DNA from: Lachnospiraceae bacterium
Lineage (GTDB): Bacteria; Bacillota; Clostridia; Lachnospirales; Lachnospiraceae
Length of the DNA stretch: 64,000 nt
Direction: 5' to 3'
Assembly: GCA_017467845.1 (NCBI GenBank)
Contig: JAFUKH010000010.1
Span: forward strand, 1 to 64,000
The notes beneath the pieces were generated by a model. That model ran no database searches. It was given only the letters and a program-made list of their open reading frames with translations, and was not told where the DNA came from. The translations under genes and the position numbers were made by a program. Each line of letters starts with the position of its first letter. The first letter of the stretch is position 1. Below are positions 41,675 through 50,691 of this stretch, one piece after another.

Positions 41675-42673
41675 ATGGAAATCAGTAAAACAATTTATTC
41701 TTGTAAACACACCGAGTATGATGCTGTTTATACTCCGGACATTGTATTTGCACACCGTGATTGCGGTGATTTAACATTACAGATAGTATCGCCTATTCCA
41801 TCGTCGCTTCCGCCCAAGGAAGAAAATTTTTACAATCCCATTCGGGAAAAATTCATCAGATGGCACAAGGAACAAAAAGAGGAAGAAAGGCCGGTTATGC
41901 AGCCGGAGGTGCGTCGTTTTCCTCTAATCGTAGATTGTCCGGGTTCCGGTTGGTCCGGCGCGGATGGACATGCACATGTGCCATATATGGTTTATCTTGC
42001 AAAGAAGGGATTTGTAGCCGCAAGTATTTCTTACCGCGGCACTTATCGTAATAATGTTATTTTTCCTGCAGCGGTACAGGATTTAAAGGAAGCGGTGCGA
42101 TATCTTCGGGCAAATGCAGAGATGTTTCATATTGATCATAATCGTGTAGGTTTACTGGGTGATTCGTCCGGTGGAAACACAGCTGCATTAGCTGCACTGA
42201 CCTCGGATACAGATGAAGAATTCAATATTGGAGAAAATCTGGACAAATCTTCTGCAGTGAAAGCCTGCTGTTGTGTCTATGGTCCCGTTGACCTTATCAA
42301 TCTTGTGCAGGATAGAGTGAATGAACATAAACGTCTCCGGCCGGAAGAAGGAATTTTCCCCGAGGGAATGCCTTTTGAAGCGATGGAAATCTGGCAGGAT
42401 ACTTATAAAAGTGACCCGGAAGGTTGCCTCAAAGCCGCAAGTCCTTATTATTATATTGATAGTGATAAGAAGCTTCCGCCATTCCTCTTTGTACAGGGAG
42501 ACGAGGACCCCATTATTCCCATGGCTCAGGGACTTCGATTCTGTGACCGCTTGCGTGAATGCGGTGGAAGAGCGGAATTTCTTAAGATTGCCGGTGGTGA
42601 GCATGGCGGGGGAGTGTGGTCTGAGGAGATGCTGGATTATGTTACAAGCTTTTTTAAAACGTATATAGGATGA
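41675..42673 (+). CDS. Alpha/beta hydrolase fold esterase
   Basis: A 332-residue hydrolase of the alpha/beta fold-3 type. The nucleophile elbow is GLLGDSSGGNTAAL (GxSxG-like, catalytic serine). The oxyanion-region motif VDCPGSGWSGADGHAH and the late acid and histidine (FLFVQGDEDPIIPMAQG; GGEHGGG) complete the triad. It likely cleaves an ester or acetyl group. The start, ATG 41675, follows AAGGAGG. The gene is alone. Confidence 0.85.
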   Translation: MEISKTIYSCKHTEYDAVYTPDIVFAHRDCGDLTLQIVSPIPSSLPPKEENFYNPIREKFIRWHKEQKEEERPVMQPEVRRFPLIVDCPGSGWSGADGHAHVPYMVYLAKKGFVAASISYRGTYRNNVIFPAAVQDLKEAVRYLRANAEMFHIDHNRVGLLGDSSGGNTAALAALTSDTDEEFNIGENLDKSSAVKACCCVYGPVDLINLVQDRVNEHKRLRPEEGIFPEGMPFEAMEIWQDTYKSDPEGCLKAASPYYYIDSDKKLPPFLFVQGDEDPIIPMAQGLRFCDRLRECGGRAEFLKIAGGEHGGGVWSEEMLDYVTSFFKTYIG

Positions 42674-42979
42674 TCTGGGGTATAGGAGAAATTGTTGTTG
42701 TGTGCTGCCCTGGCAAGGCGAAAACCAATAGTTTTATTAGGGGCATTTGTTAGCTGGAGGGCAGAAAGAACATTATGTCAGAAGCCCACCCCGTTTTTGG
42801 AGAAAAATGGGGTAGGCTAATATGCTTTTTCTGTGGTTGCCCTGATGAAAGAAAATCATCAATTAAATTGCCCGGTTACAGGGCATGACATGTGGAAAAA
42901 TTCATGTATGCCCCTGACACGGTAATTCTCAGACATCAGCTGCAAGAAAGCTATAAATTAGCTGCTTGGCATTGGGTTT
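42674..42979. other. Gene-free stretch with decayed fragments
   Basis: It holds a hairpin CACCCCGTTTTT/AAAAATGGGGTAGG-like near 42788-42815 and a GNAT remnant at 42916-42975, but no supported gene. The rest shows no clear feature. Confidence 0.5.
42916..42975 (+). pseudogene. Remnant of a GNAT acetyltransferase gene
   Basis: Twenty codons, DTVILRHQLQESYKLAAWHW, match GTVILRHEPEDGYSLADWHN in the GNAT gene at 35464. At the DNA level GGTAATTCTCAGACAT is close to the functional copy. No start, no continuation. Confidence 0.75.
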
Positions 42980-43069
42980 TCATTTAGAAAATGCATTTTT
43001 GCCACAAAGGGGACATTTCTTTGTGGTCTCAGGGTATTCTTTGTTGCATTTCGGACATACATAAATCAT
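42980..43069 (-). CDS. 29-residue zinc-ribbon protein
   Basis: The small frame reads MIYVCPKCNKEYPETTKKCP, then LCGKNAFSK, with two CxxC pairs that could bind one zinc ion. It has a strong AAGGAGG ribosome site and begins 14 bases after the XRE gene in the same direction, so it belongs to that operon. Such mini zinc ribbons are often missed. Its role is unknown. Confidence 0.7.
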   Translation of the reverse strand: MIYVCPKCNKEYPETTKKCPLCGKNAFSK

Positions 43070-43083
43070 AATTCCAGACCTCC

Positions 43084-43275
43084 TTATTCTAAAAAGAACA
43101 GATTTTCCACAGGGGTTTTCAGCACCTGGGCCAAGCGCATGGCCAGCTCCAAAGAGGGGTTGTATTTATCGTTTTCGATGGCAATAATCGTTTGTCTGGT
43201 GGCACCCACCAGATTTGCCAAATCCTCCTGGCGGATGCCCAATTCTTTTCGTATTTTTTTTATATCATTTCTCAT
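43084..43275 (-). CDS. XRE family regulator (short)
   Basis: A 63-residue protein that is almost only a helix-turn-helix: IRQEDLANLVGATRQTIIAI, then YNPSLELAMRLAQVL. These short regulators are found in pairs with a membrane protein gene. It overlaps the upstream membrane gene by four bases, and the two AATGTAAA palindromes before the operon are its likely binding sites. Confidence 0.87.
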   Translation of the reverse strand: MRNDIKKIRKELGIRQEDLANLVGATRQTIIAIENDKYNPSLELAMRLAQVLKTPVENLFFLE

Positions 43276-43670
43276 TTAAGTATTCCTGCCTGAAAGAAGA
43301 GATAGCGAAATGCGCTCGCAAGAAACACCGAAACAGCAGCAGTGAGAACAATCAGTACAATCCCAGCAATCAGTTGTTCAGGTCGCTTTGCCTTTTGTTC
43401 AGCTACATATTCTTCATCATCTGCGGTAGCACGCTTGGTCAAGATGTGCTTACTGATGTCTTCGATACAGATACTTCCCAGAATAATCAGCCAAGGAAGA
43501 AAGTTTCCTTCGTAATCATAGCTCATGGCGGCCTGAATCAAGTCGTAAAGCACCCAGATAATAAGTGCAGCCATTGTAAAGAGCTGCGCATAGCTTTTGG
43601 ACCTTAAGGAGATGTGCGTCTCCATTTCATCCATAGGTTTGCAACTTAGAATTTTTAAAAATTTTCCCAT
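43272..43670 (-). CDS. Membrane protein in an XRE operon
   Basis: A 132-residue protein with three hydrophobic segments (about 30-48, 57-74 and 103-126) and a basic, polar loop between the second and third. It resembles small clostridial membrane proteins (DUF6442 or DUF3796-like) that are paired with short XRE regulators. Function unknown. It is the first gene of the three-gene unit. Confidence 0.7.
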   Translation of the reverse strand: MGKFLKILSCKPMDEMETHISLRSKSYAQLFTMAALIIWVLYDLIQAAMSYDYEGNFLPWLIILGSICIEDISKHILTKRATADDEEYVAEQKAKRPEQLIAGIVLIVLTAAVSVFLASAFRYLFFQAGILK

Positions 43671-43684
43671 AAATCATTACCTCC

Positions 43685-43711
43685 AAAATGTAAAGAATGT
43701 TTTACATTTTT
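43685..43711. promoter_or_regulatory. Operator copy 1 of the XRE operon
   Basis: AAAATGTAAAGAATGTTTTACATTTTT is too long to be chance: its arms AAATGTAAA and TTTACATTT are inverted copies around a short centre. A second copy follows at 43731. It lies 15 bases before the first gene of the operon. Confidence 0.75.
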
Positions 43712-43730
43712 AAAATATCACATCGAGGAG

Positions 43731-43756
43731 AAAATGTAAAGAACTTTTTACATTTA
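43731..43756. promoter_or_regulatory. Operator copy 2 of the XRE operon
   Basis: The AAATGTAAAG...TTTACATTT palindrome is repeated here, 46 bases from copy 1, so the promoter probably lies between or over the two. Confidence 0.75.
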
Positions 43757-43855
43757 AGTGGTCGAATATCACTACTTTAAAATTGGGAGCTTTTTTTCTT
43801 CCGGAATATAATGTAGTATGGATATAGAGATTGTCTTGAAGCAAAGGAGGCTGTA

Positions 43856-45613
43856 ATGTCTAAGAAAAAACTCTATGGAGTCATCTTTTTATTTCTTACA
43901 TGCCTGTGTACTGCCTGCGGTAAATCCGAGAGCGATAATGTAGAAGTTCTCGGAGTATCGGTTGAATCTTCTGCCATAGCAGAAGCGTCTGAGGAAATGA
44001 CAGGGGAAGAGGTAACTCCTGCCGAGGAGGAGCCCGTGCAGTTGGTGGTGTATACCCAGATGTCCGGCTATGATGGTATTCAGCAGGGCTGGTTTGCGCA
44101 GGTGATGTTGGAGAAATTCAATGTGATATTAGATATTGATTCCTGTTCGGATATTGGCGAAGGCTTGGAACAGGGTTTTCTGGGAGATATCATATTATTT
44201 GGAATGACCGGTGATAAATATCATGAGGCTATAGAAAAGGGCTTGCTACTGGACTGGGAAGCGAATGACCTGTTGGAAGAGCATGGCTCTTATATCCTAG
44301 AGCACATGCCCGAGGCGTTGGAGCACAATCGTAATCTTACCCCGGAAGAGGGCAAGGTGTTTGGCTTTGGCAGTTCTGTAGTTACCCGCAGTGATGCCTT
44401 TGAAGAAGTTCTCTATTCCTGGGATATTCGCTGGGATTTGTACAAGCAGCTGGGTTATCCTGAGGTAAAGGATTTGGATGACCTGACGGTGTTGTTCGAA
44501 GCTATGAAGGAAATCTGTCCCGTGGATGATAATGGAGAAGAGACTTATGCGCTGTCCTTATGGTCTGACTGGGATAAGAACATGGCCATGACTGTCAGGT
44601 TTTTGGCAGGTGCATACTATGGTTGCGATGAGTTTCATCTTGGGCTGTATGATTCCGAATCGGGTACCTTCCATGGTGTATTGGAGGAAGGTGGCCCCTA
44701 TCTGGAGATGCTGGAATATCTGAATACATTGTACCGCAAGGGCTTATTGGACCCGGATTCCCGTACCCAGACCTATGATGAAATGCTGGAAAAGCTGAAG
44801 AGTAGCGGATTATTCTTTTCTCCGCTGGGATACTGTGGCAGTTTGGCATATAATACCCGGGAGCATCTTGCAGAGAATAAGTATATGGCAAGCCTGCTTC
44901 CCCGGGAGGCTACGCCCGCTGCTTATGGAATGAGCGTTACCGGAGGAAACAGAGTCTGGACAATTGGTGCGGGAACGCAGCATCCGGAGCTGTGTATGGA
45001 AATCATTAATTGGTTGTGTACGCCGGAGGGAAGACTGACCTATGCCTACGGTCCCAAGGGGACATTCTGGGACTATGATGCAGAGGGCAATACTTACTTT
45101 ACGGAACTTGGAAAGACTTGCTACTATGACAGAGCAACCATTCTAACAGGTGAGTATACAGGCTATTTCGGCGATGGAAGTCCTCAATTTAATAACGTCA
45201 CGTGGGCTTATAATGCGGAGAATCCAGAGTCCAATGGAGAGACCTACAATGCAGAAAATTGGAAGAGTAATATTCCTGCCGCATCCTGTGAGATGGAGCA
45301 GGATTGGCGTGATTATACAGGGACACTGACCACTCTCGATTATATGAAAGCAAGGGATTGTGTGGTAGTTCCGGCGATTGCCTACGAAGAACCGGAGAAA
45401 AGTGAAGCCTTACAAAAAGTGTGGGAACAGGTAGCAAACTGTATCGTGACTGAATCCTGGAATGCCATTTATGCTCCGTCGGAGGAGGAATTTGCAAAGA
45501 TTGTGGATAAGATGACTGCCGGTGCAAATGCTTGTGGATATGATGAGTGTATGACGTGGTGTAGGCAGGAGGCAGAGAGACGGTTTATGCTAGAAGTGGC
45601 GGTCAGCGAGTAA
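43856..45613 (+). CDS. Extracellular solute-binding lipoprotein
   Basis: A 585-residue lipoprotein: signal peptide with lipobox CLCTAC, cysteine at residue 21, and an acidic linker to residue 55. The rest is a type-1 solute-binding fold (LVVYTQMSGYDGIQQGWFAQ; SVTGGNRVWTIGAGTQHPEL; EIINWLCTPEGRLTYAYGPK), usually for sugars or oligosaccharides. ABC permease and ATPase genes are not next to it, so it is an orphan. RBS AAAGGAGG. Confidence 0.85.
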   Translation: MSKKKLYGVIFLFLTCLCTACGKSESDNVEVLGVSVESSAIAEASEEMTGEEVTPAEEEPVQLVVYTQMSGYDGIQQGWFAQVMLEKFNVILDIDSCSDIGEGLEQGFLGDIILFGMTGDKYHEAIEKGLLLDWEANDLLEEHGSYILEHMPEALEHNRNLTPEEGKVFGFGSSVVTRSDAFEEVLYSWDIRWDLYKQLGYPEVKDLDDLTVLFEAMKEICPVDDNGEETYALSLWSDWDKNMAMTVRFLAGAYYGCDEFHLGLYDSESGTFHGVLEEGGPYLEMLEYLNTLYRKGLLDPDSRTQTYDEMLEKLKSSGLFFSPLGYCGSLAYNTREHLAENKYMASLLPREATPAAYGMSVTGGNRVWTIGAGTQHPELCMEIINWLCTPEGRLTYAYGPKGTFWDYDAEGNTYFTELGKTCYYDRATILTGEYTGYFGDGSPQFNNVTWAYNAENPESNGETYNAENWKSNIPAASCEMEQDWRDYTGTLTTLDYMKARDCVVVPAIAYEEPEKSEALQKVWEQVANCIVTESWNAIYAPSEEEFAKIVDKMTAGANACGYDECMTWCRQEAERRFMLEVAVSE

Positions 45614-45707
45614 GGCAGGGAAAGTAAGGGAATATGAGAACGTTTTTGATGCATGTCATGCACTGAGAAAGTATTTGTCTTAAGTTAGCTTGAGGTGAAA
45701 TAAAAGA

Positions 45708-46049
45708 ATGGTTAAGCAACAAGAGAAATCAACCTTTGAATTAATATACGAAGTAGTAAAGCAGATTCCCGAAGGCTACGTGGCCACCTATGGACAGGTG
45801 GCAGCACTGGCGGGTTCCAGGCGTTGGAGCAGAGTGGTAGGATATGCACTCCATGCCAATCCTGATCCGGAGCATATTCCCTGCCATCGAGTGGTGAACC
45901 GCTTCGGTGAGGTATCCAAGGCTTTTGCTTTTGGCGGCGAGAATCAACAGATACAGCTCCTAGAGGCGGAAGGCGTGGAGTTTGTAGATGGAAAAGTAGA
46001 TTTAAAGCGATTTCAGTGGAATCGTGTGACTCTAGAGATGATGGAATAA
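45708..46049 (+). CDS. MGMT-like DNA alkyltransferase domain protein
   Basis: A 113-residue protein with only the C-terminal domain of O6-methylguanine methyltransferase: IPEGYVATYGQVAALAG (helix-turn-helix region with the arginine finger) and IPCHRVV, with the reactive cysteine kept. Alkyltransferase-like proteins without the N-terminal domain often lose this Cys; here it is present, so true transfer is possible. Its end overlaps slightly with upstream sequence of rsmH. Confidence 0.87.
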   Translation: MVKQQEKSTFELIYEVVKQIPEGYVATYGQVAALAGSRRWSRVVGYALHANPDPEHIPCHRVVNRFGEVSKAFAFGGENQQIQLLEAEGVEFVDGKVDLKRFQWNRVTLEMME

Positions 46050-46072
46050 AAAAGAAAGTAGGTATGTTAATC

Positions 46073-47125
46073 ATGGAAAATCAGCCCAAAGAGCACAAGC
46101 GTCGTGTGCGATACTCCGGTACGCACCCCAAGAAATACAGTGAAAAATATAAGGAGCACAATCCGGAAAAGTATGGTGATACCATTTCAAAGGTTATCAG
46201 CAAGGGAAGCACCCCTGCGGGAATGCATATTTCCATTATGGTGCAGGAGATTTTGGACTTCTTACAGATTCAGCCGGGACAGGTTGGCTTAGATGCTACA
46301 CTGGGATACGGTGGACACACCAAGGAAATGTTGAAGTGTCTGCAGGGTAGAGGGCATATTTATGGCTTGGATGTGGACCCTATTGAATCGGTGAAGACCA
46401 AGGAGCGTCTGGCAAATCAAGGCTTTGGAGAAGATATTTTGACAGTACGTTTGCAGAATTTTGCAGATATTGACCAAGTGGTGAAGGATACCGGCAAGAA
46501 ACTGGATTTTGTACTGGCGGATTTGGGTGTGTCTTCCATGCAGATAGATAACCCGGAGAGAGGCTTTACCTATAAGTTCGAGGGGCCTCTGGATTTACGT
46601 CTGAATCCGCAGAAGGGAATCAGCGCGGCAGAGCGGTTAAAAGGCATTTCCCGGGAGGAACTCAGAGGTATGTTGGAGGAAAATGCAGACGAACCCTATG
46701 CTGAGAAAATAGCCGATAAAATTGTGTCCAATGAAAGGCGTGGTAAAAAGATTGAAACTACCACACAGCTTAAGGAGGCCATTGAGGAAGCTCTTGCCTT
46801 TATTCCGGAAAAGGAGAGAAAGGAAGCCGTGAAAAAGTCCTGTCAGAGAGTATTCCAGGCACTGAGAATTGATGTAAACAATGAGTATGAGGTGCTGTAT
46901 ACATTTTTGGAAAAGCTCCCGGATGTGCTTGCGCCCGGTGGCAGAGTGGCAATTCTCACTTTCCATTCCGGCGAGGACAGATTGGTAAAGAAATTCTTTA
47001 AAGAACAGAAAAAGGCAGGGGTGTACAGTGATGTGGCTGCAGATGTGGTTCGCCCTTCTGCGGAGGAGTGCAATCGTAATCCTCGTGCCCGCTCCACAAA
47101 GATGCGTTGGGCGGTGAGGGCATAA
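46073..47125 (+). CDS. rsmH: 16S rRNA (cytosine-1402 N4)-methyltransferase family
   Basis: A 350-residue SAM-dependent methyltransferase of the RsmH/MraW family: GLDATLGYGGHTKEML is the SAM motif, then IYGLDVDPIES, DFVLADLGVSSMQID and the late VAILTFHSGEDRLVKKFF. RsmH methylates C1402 in the ribosomal P site. Unlike the usual gene, it is not in the cell-wall cluster and has about 45 basic extra residues at the N terminus, so it may be a second paralogue. ATG 46073 is preferred by spacing from AGTAGG; 46064 is possible. Confidence 0.8.
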   Translation: MENQPKEHKRRVRYSGTHPKKYSEKYKEHNPEKYGDTISKVISKGSTPAGMHISIMVQEILDFLQIQPGQVGLDATLGYGGHTKEMLKCLQGRGHIYGLDVDPIESVKTKERLANQGFGEDILTVRLQNFADIDQVVKDTGKKLDFVLADLGVSSMQIDNPERGFTYKFEGPLDLRLNPQKGISAAERLKGISREELRGMLEENADEPYAEKIADKIVSNERRGKKIETTTQLKEAIEEALAFIPEKERKEAVKKSCQRVFQALRIDVNNEYEVLYTFLEKLPDVLAPGGRVAILTFHSGEDRLVKKFFKEQKKAGVYSDVAADVVRPSAEECNRNPRARSTKMRWAVRA

Positions 47126-47142
47126 CAGATATGCTATGTACC

Positions 47143-47177
47143 AAGTAGTCGGACACCCATCCGGCTACTTTTCTTTT
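47143..47177. terminator. Bidirectional terminator between rsmH and asnB
   Basis: AAGTAGTCGGA pairs with TCCGGCTACTT, followed by TTCTTTT. Confidence 0.8.
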
Positions 47178-47185
47178 GCCCAATA

Positions 47186-49039
47186 TTATAAGTCTATAAT
47201 TACCTTATATTTCTCCATCCAGTAGTTAATCTGAAGCAGGTATGCAAGGAGCTGGGGGCCTGCCATGAGCTGACCGTAGAATGGTCTGCCGTAGTCGGAT
47301 GGGCATTGCATAAAGGCGTTTACTTTCTGTGCATCCACCAGATGATTCAAAGGTGCGGAAGGATTTGCCAGAACACGCAGAAGTTCTTTTCGAAGAAGCT
47401 CTTCGTAAGCCGGGTCGTAGGTCTTGGGGTAAGGACTCTTTTTACGGAAGAGTACTTCGTCAGGAAGATATCCTTTGGAGGCTTCCCGGAGAAGTCCTTT
47501 TACCATGCCGTCCTTACATTTCATATTCCATGGAACGTTCCAGAGATACTCTACGATACGGTGGTCCGCAAATGGTACGCGGGCTTCCAATCCCACATGC
47601 ATGCTGGTTCGGTCCATACGGTCTAAAAGGGTCTGCATAAACCATTTCAGATTCAGGTAGGAGATTTCACGTCGTCGTTTTTCCTCAGGATTCTCGCCTA
47701 TTAATACCGGTGTCTCTGCAATGGTCTGGTGATATGCAGCCCTTGCATACTCTTCTAATGGAAGCTTTGCTAACACATCGTCTTTCAGAAGCATGGTTCT
47801 GGGAGAAAAGTCCATGGACCAGGGGAAGCAGTCTGCTTCGAAGCATTCCTTCTTATGAAACCAAGGGTAACCGCCGAAGATTTCGTCCGCACATTCTCCG
47901 GTCAGGGTTACCTTGTTGTGATGGGCTACTTTTTCACAGAAATAGAGCATGGAGGCTTCTACATCTGCCATGCAGGGCAAGTCTCTGGCATCCACAGCCT
48001 TAAATAAATACTCATATAGATCCGTATTACAACATTCCAGATAATGGTGGCTTGAACCGGTGTATTCTACCATTTTATCTACCCAAGGACGATCCTGAGA
48101 GGGCTGGAAAGCGTTACTCTTAAAGTTGATATCATTGTCCTTGAAATCAAAGGAGTAGGTATCCAATTGTTTTCCCTGCTTCCGAAGTTCGCTGCTGCAC
48201 ACACTTGTTACCAGACTGCTGTCTACGCCGCCGGACAGAAAGGTACAGATAGGCACATCGGAAAGCATCTGAAGCTTAATGGCGTCGGTAACCAGATAGC
48301 GGGTTTTCTCTACCGTCTGTTCCCAAGAATCCTGGTGGGGAGTGCTTTCCAGCTTCCAGTAGGTTCTGGTTTGAAGAATGCCGTCGTGGAACTCTAAGAA
48401 TTGTCCCGGCAGTACCTCACGGATATTCTTAAATACGCCTTTGCCGTAAGTCTTCGCCGGCCCTAAGCCCAGAATTTCACAGAAGCCTTCCCTATCTACA
48501 GTGGGTTTCACCCCCGGAAATGAAAGAATTCCCTTCAGCTCGGAAGAGAAAATTAAGGTACCATGCTGCATGGTATAAAACAGAGGCTTTACCCCCAAGC
48601 GGTCTCTGATAAGGTAGAGTTTATCCAAAGTCTCATCCCAGATACCGATGGAGAAGATACCATTCAGTTCTTGTACATAGTCGATACCATGAATCAGATA
48701 ACCAAGTAGGATAACCTCCGTATCACAGGTAGTTTCAAAGTGAGCTCCTTGGGCTTCCAGGGCTTTTCGTAAAGTGGGCATGTTATAGATTTCACCGTTG
48801 AAGACGATGGTGGCACGGTGATTGCCCAAGTGTCTTGTCATGGGCTGCTGTCCCAGTGCAAGGTCAAGAATGGATAGTCGCACATGAGCCAGACCACAGT
48901 GTCTGGTCAGATACACATTTTCTTCATCAGGACCCCGGTGCTTTTGCACTTCATTCATCTGTTGCAGGACGGGATACCATTTGCCGGCATCCTCTGTATA
49001 ATTCATCGAAAAGGTACTAAAACCTGCAATTCCACACAT
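47186..49039 (-). CDS. asnB: Asparagine synthetase (glutamine-hydrolysing)
   Basis: A 617-residue enzyme making asparagine from aspartate, glutamine and ATP. Cys2 of MCGIAGF is the glutaminase nucleophile. The glutaminase domain has RGPDEENVY and VFNGEIYNMP. The synthetase domain (about 235 onward) has the pyrophosphate loop FLSGGVDSSLV, GECADEIFGGYPW and GLEARVPFADHR. It is encoded downstream of dpaA-dpaB on the same strand, with 28 bases between, and might be cotranscribed. Confidence 0.95.
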   Translation of the reverse strand: MCGIAGFSTFSMNYTEDAGKWYPVLQQMNEVQKHRGPDEENVYLTRHCGLAHVRLSILDLALGQQPMTRHLGNHRATIVFNGEIYNMPTLRKALEAQGAHFETTCDTEVILLGYLIHGIDYVQELNGIFSIGIWDETLDKLYLIRDRLGVKPLFYTMQHGTLIFSSELKGILSFPGVKPTVDREGFCEILGLGPAKTYGKGVFKNIREVLPGQFLEFHDGILQTRTYWKLESTPHQDSWEQTVEKTRYLVTDAIKLQMLSDVPICTFLSGGVDSSLVTSVCSSELRKQGKQLDTYSFDFKDNDINFKSNAFQPSQDRPWVDKMVEYTGSSHHYLECCNTDLYEYLFKAVDARDLPCMADVEASMLYFCEKVAHHNKVTLTGECADEIFGGYPWFHKKECFEADCFPWSMDFSPRTMLLKDDVLAKLPLEEYARAAYHQTIAETPVLIGENPEEKRRREISYLNLKWFMQTLLDRMDRTSMHVGLEARVPFADHRIVEYLWNVPWNMKCKDGMVKGLLREASKGYLPDEVLFRKKSPYPKTYDPAYEELLRKELLRVLANPSAPLNHLVDAQKVNAFMQCPSDYGRPFYGQLMAGPQLLAYLLQINYWMEKYKVIIDL

Positions 49040-49067
49040 ATTTTATTCCTTTCCTCCTTTCATAGAT

Positions 49068-49664
49068 TTAGTCCTTACTTTGGTAGGATTGTAGAACGGG
49101 CTGGATCTGCTTATTTTCCAGCGCATGCTCTAAGGTTGGCTGTAGCCGGTCTACGTGAGCTACCAGAGAATTGGGCTTTTTCACATAATCATCTTGCCCA
49201 AAAGGAACAAAATATATATTCTTAGCATTCAGTAAAAGCCCGATATTTTTCATATTCATACCTAATCCATCGTTGGTAGAAATAGAGATGACCAATGGTT
49301 TATTATTGCGAAGATGTGCTTTGGCGGCCATCAGCACGGGGGTGTCCGTGATACCGCCTGCCAGCTTGGCGGCAGTATTGCCGGTGCAGGGCAGGATTAC
49401 CAGAATATCCAGATAACCACTGGGACCGATGGGCTCAGCACCTTCGATGCAGAGGATAGGCTTTCGTCCGGTAATGGCTTCGATTTTCTCCAGATACATT
49501 TCCGGGGTGCCGAAGCGGCAGCTGATGGTCTGGGAGGCATTTGAGAGGATGGGGTAGAGGTCTGCGCCCATATCTTTTAACTTTTGGAGTTCCTGAAATG
49601 TTTTCTCAAAGGTACAGAAGGAGCCTGTCAGGGCAACGCCAATCTTTTTACCTTTTAATTCCAT
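49068..49664 (-). CDS. dpaB: Dipicolinate synthase subunit B
   Basis: A 198-residue flavoprotein-like subunit (SpoVFB). KIGVALTGSFCTFEKTF, GSFC with the family cysteine, and GPSGYLDILVILPCTGNTAA are hallmarks. With DpaA it makes dipicolinic acid from the lysine-pathway compound dihydroxytetrahydrodipicolinate in the mother cell during sporulation. It begins 13 bases after dpaA. Confidence 0.93.
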   Translation of the reverse strand: MELKGKKIGVALTGSFCTFEKTFQELQKLKDMGADLYPILSNASQTISCRFGTPEMYLEKIEAITGRKPILCIEGAEPIGPSGYLDILVILPCTGNTAAKLAGGITDTPVLMAAKAHLRNNKPLVISISTNDGLGMNMKNIGLLLNAKNIYFVPFGQDDYVKKPNSLVAHVDRLQPTLEHALENKQIQPVLQSYQSKD

Positions 49665-49677
49665 GTCGGATTCCTTT

Positions 49678-50532
49678 CTAAATCTTATTCAAAACATAAT
49701 CTGCCAGATTTTCAGCGCAGCTTAAGGGGGCGTATTTACCGGGCAGGCCGGGACAGAACAGAACCTTCCGATGCAGGGAATCTGCGGCTTCGTAGTCTGC
49801 GCCTATCCGGTTAGAAGCAATGTCAATGGTGAGAGCGTCTTCTCTCATGTTTCGCAGGACATTTTCAGTAAGTACGGTGGCAGGGATGGTATTAAAAATA
49901 TACTCAAAATGCTTCACACCCTTGGTCAGCCTGCTAAGGGGCATCACCTGGAAACCGAGGGCGGCAGCTGTTGCCAATTCCTGAGCCTGCCCAGAGCAGA
50001 TTGTTACCTGAGCGGAAAGTCCTTTCAATTTATCTGCAAGTACTTTGCCGCATCGTCCGTAGCCAAGTACCAACGTTTTGCTTTGATGAAGATGTGTATT
50101 TTTATGCATCAGGGCTTCCAGGACAGCACCTTCTGCGGTAGCGATAGCATTATAAATTGCCAACGGTTCATCCAGCATAAAGTCATAGCAAGGGATTCCT
50201 CGTTTCTCACAGCCTCTTCGGAAATCGTCGGAGATTACACCACCGAATATCTTGTGCATTTTGCGCAGCATTCGCTGTAACTCAGTAAGAGGTGTCTTTA
50301 AAGTATCGTCTTCAAAATATAATGTGCCATTTTTCTCAAAAGGAATACCGCATACAATGACGGGGGCCTTGGAAATGGCCTCCTGGAGTGTCTCTGCATA
50401 GTAGACTTTTTCATTCGTAGGGCATCCTGTGGTACCATAGCAGATTACATCATATCCTCTTTTGGCAAATACATGTGCCATACCGGCTGTACGCTTATCC
50501 CCTCCAACAATGGCAAAATCGAATTTTTTCAT
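49678..50532 (-). CDS. dpaA: Dipicolinate synthase subunit A
   Basis: A 284-residue NAD(P)-dependent subunit (SpoVFA). It opens KFDFAIVGGDKRTAGMAHVF (nucleotide-binding GGDxR motif), and a second Rossmann segment is KTLVLGYGRCGKVLADKLK. The pair dpaA-dpaB shows the organism makes endospores; the operon would be expressed late in the mother cell. No clear mother-cell promoter could be fixed in the 100 bases before it. Confidence 0.93.
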   Translation of the reverse strand: MKKFDFAIVGGDKRTAGMAHVFAKRGYDVICYGTTGCPTNEKVYYAETLQEAISKAPVIVCGIPFEKNGTLYFEDDTLKTPLTELQRMLRKMHKIFGGVISDDFRRGCEKRGIPCYDFMLDEPLAIYNAIATAEGAVLEALMHKNTHLHQSKTLVLGYGRCGKVLADKLKGLSAQVTICSGQAQELATAAALGFQVMPLSRLTKGVKHFEYIFNTIPATVLTENVLRNMREDALTIDIASNRIGADYEAADSLHRKVLFCPGLPGKYAPLSCAENLADYVLNKI

Positions 50533-50656
50533 AATATCAAACCGAGCCTTTCTGAAATTGCGAGTGGGTTATTCATTACTTTTTAAGGTATGTGGGAAAT
50601 GGGAAAAGAGTGCATATTTATAAATAATAAAATGCTTTGCTATGCTAATTCGCTAC

Positions 50657-50685
50657 TTGACAAAAGTGAAATGCCTTGTTATACT
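50657..50685 (+). promoter_or_regulatory. Strong promoter upstream of hisD
   Basis: TTGACA (50657-50662) and TATACT (50680-50685), 17 bases apart, match the sigma-A consensus closely. Transcription would begin at about 50692, a few bases before a long terminator hairpin. Confidence 0.75.
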
Positions 50686-50691
50686 GAAGTT

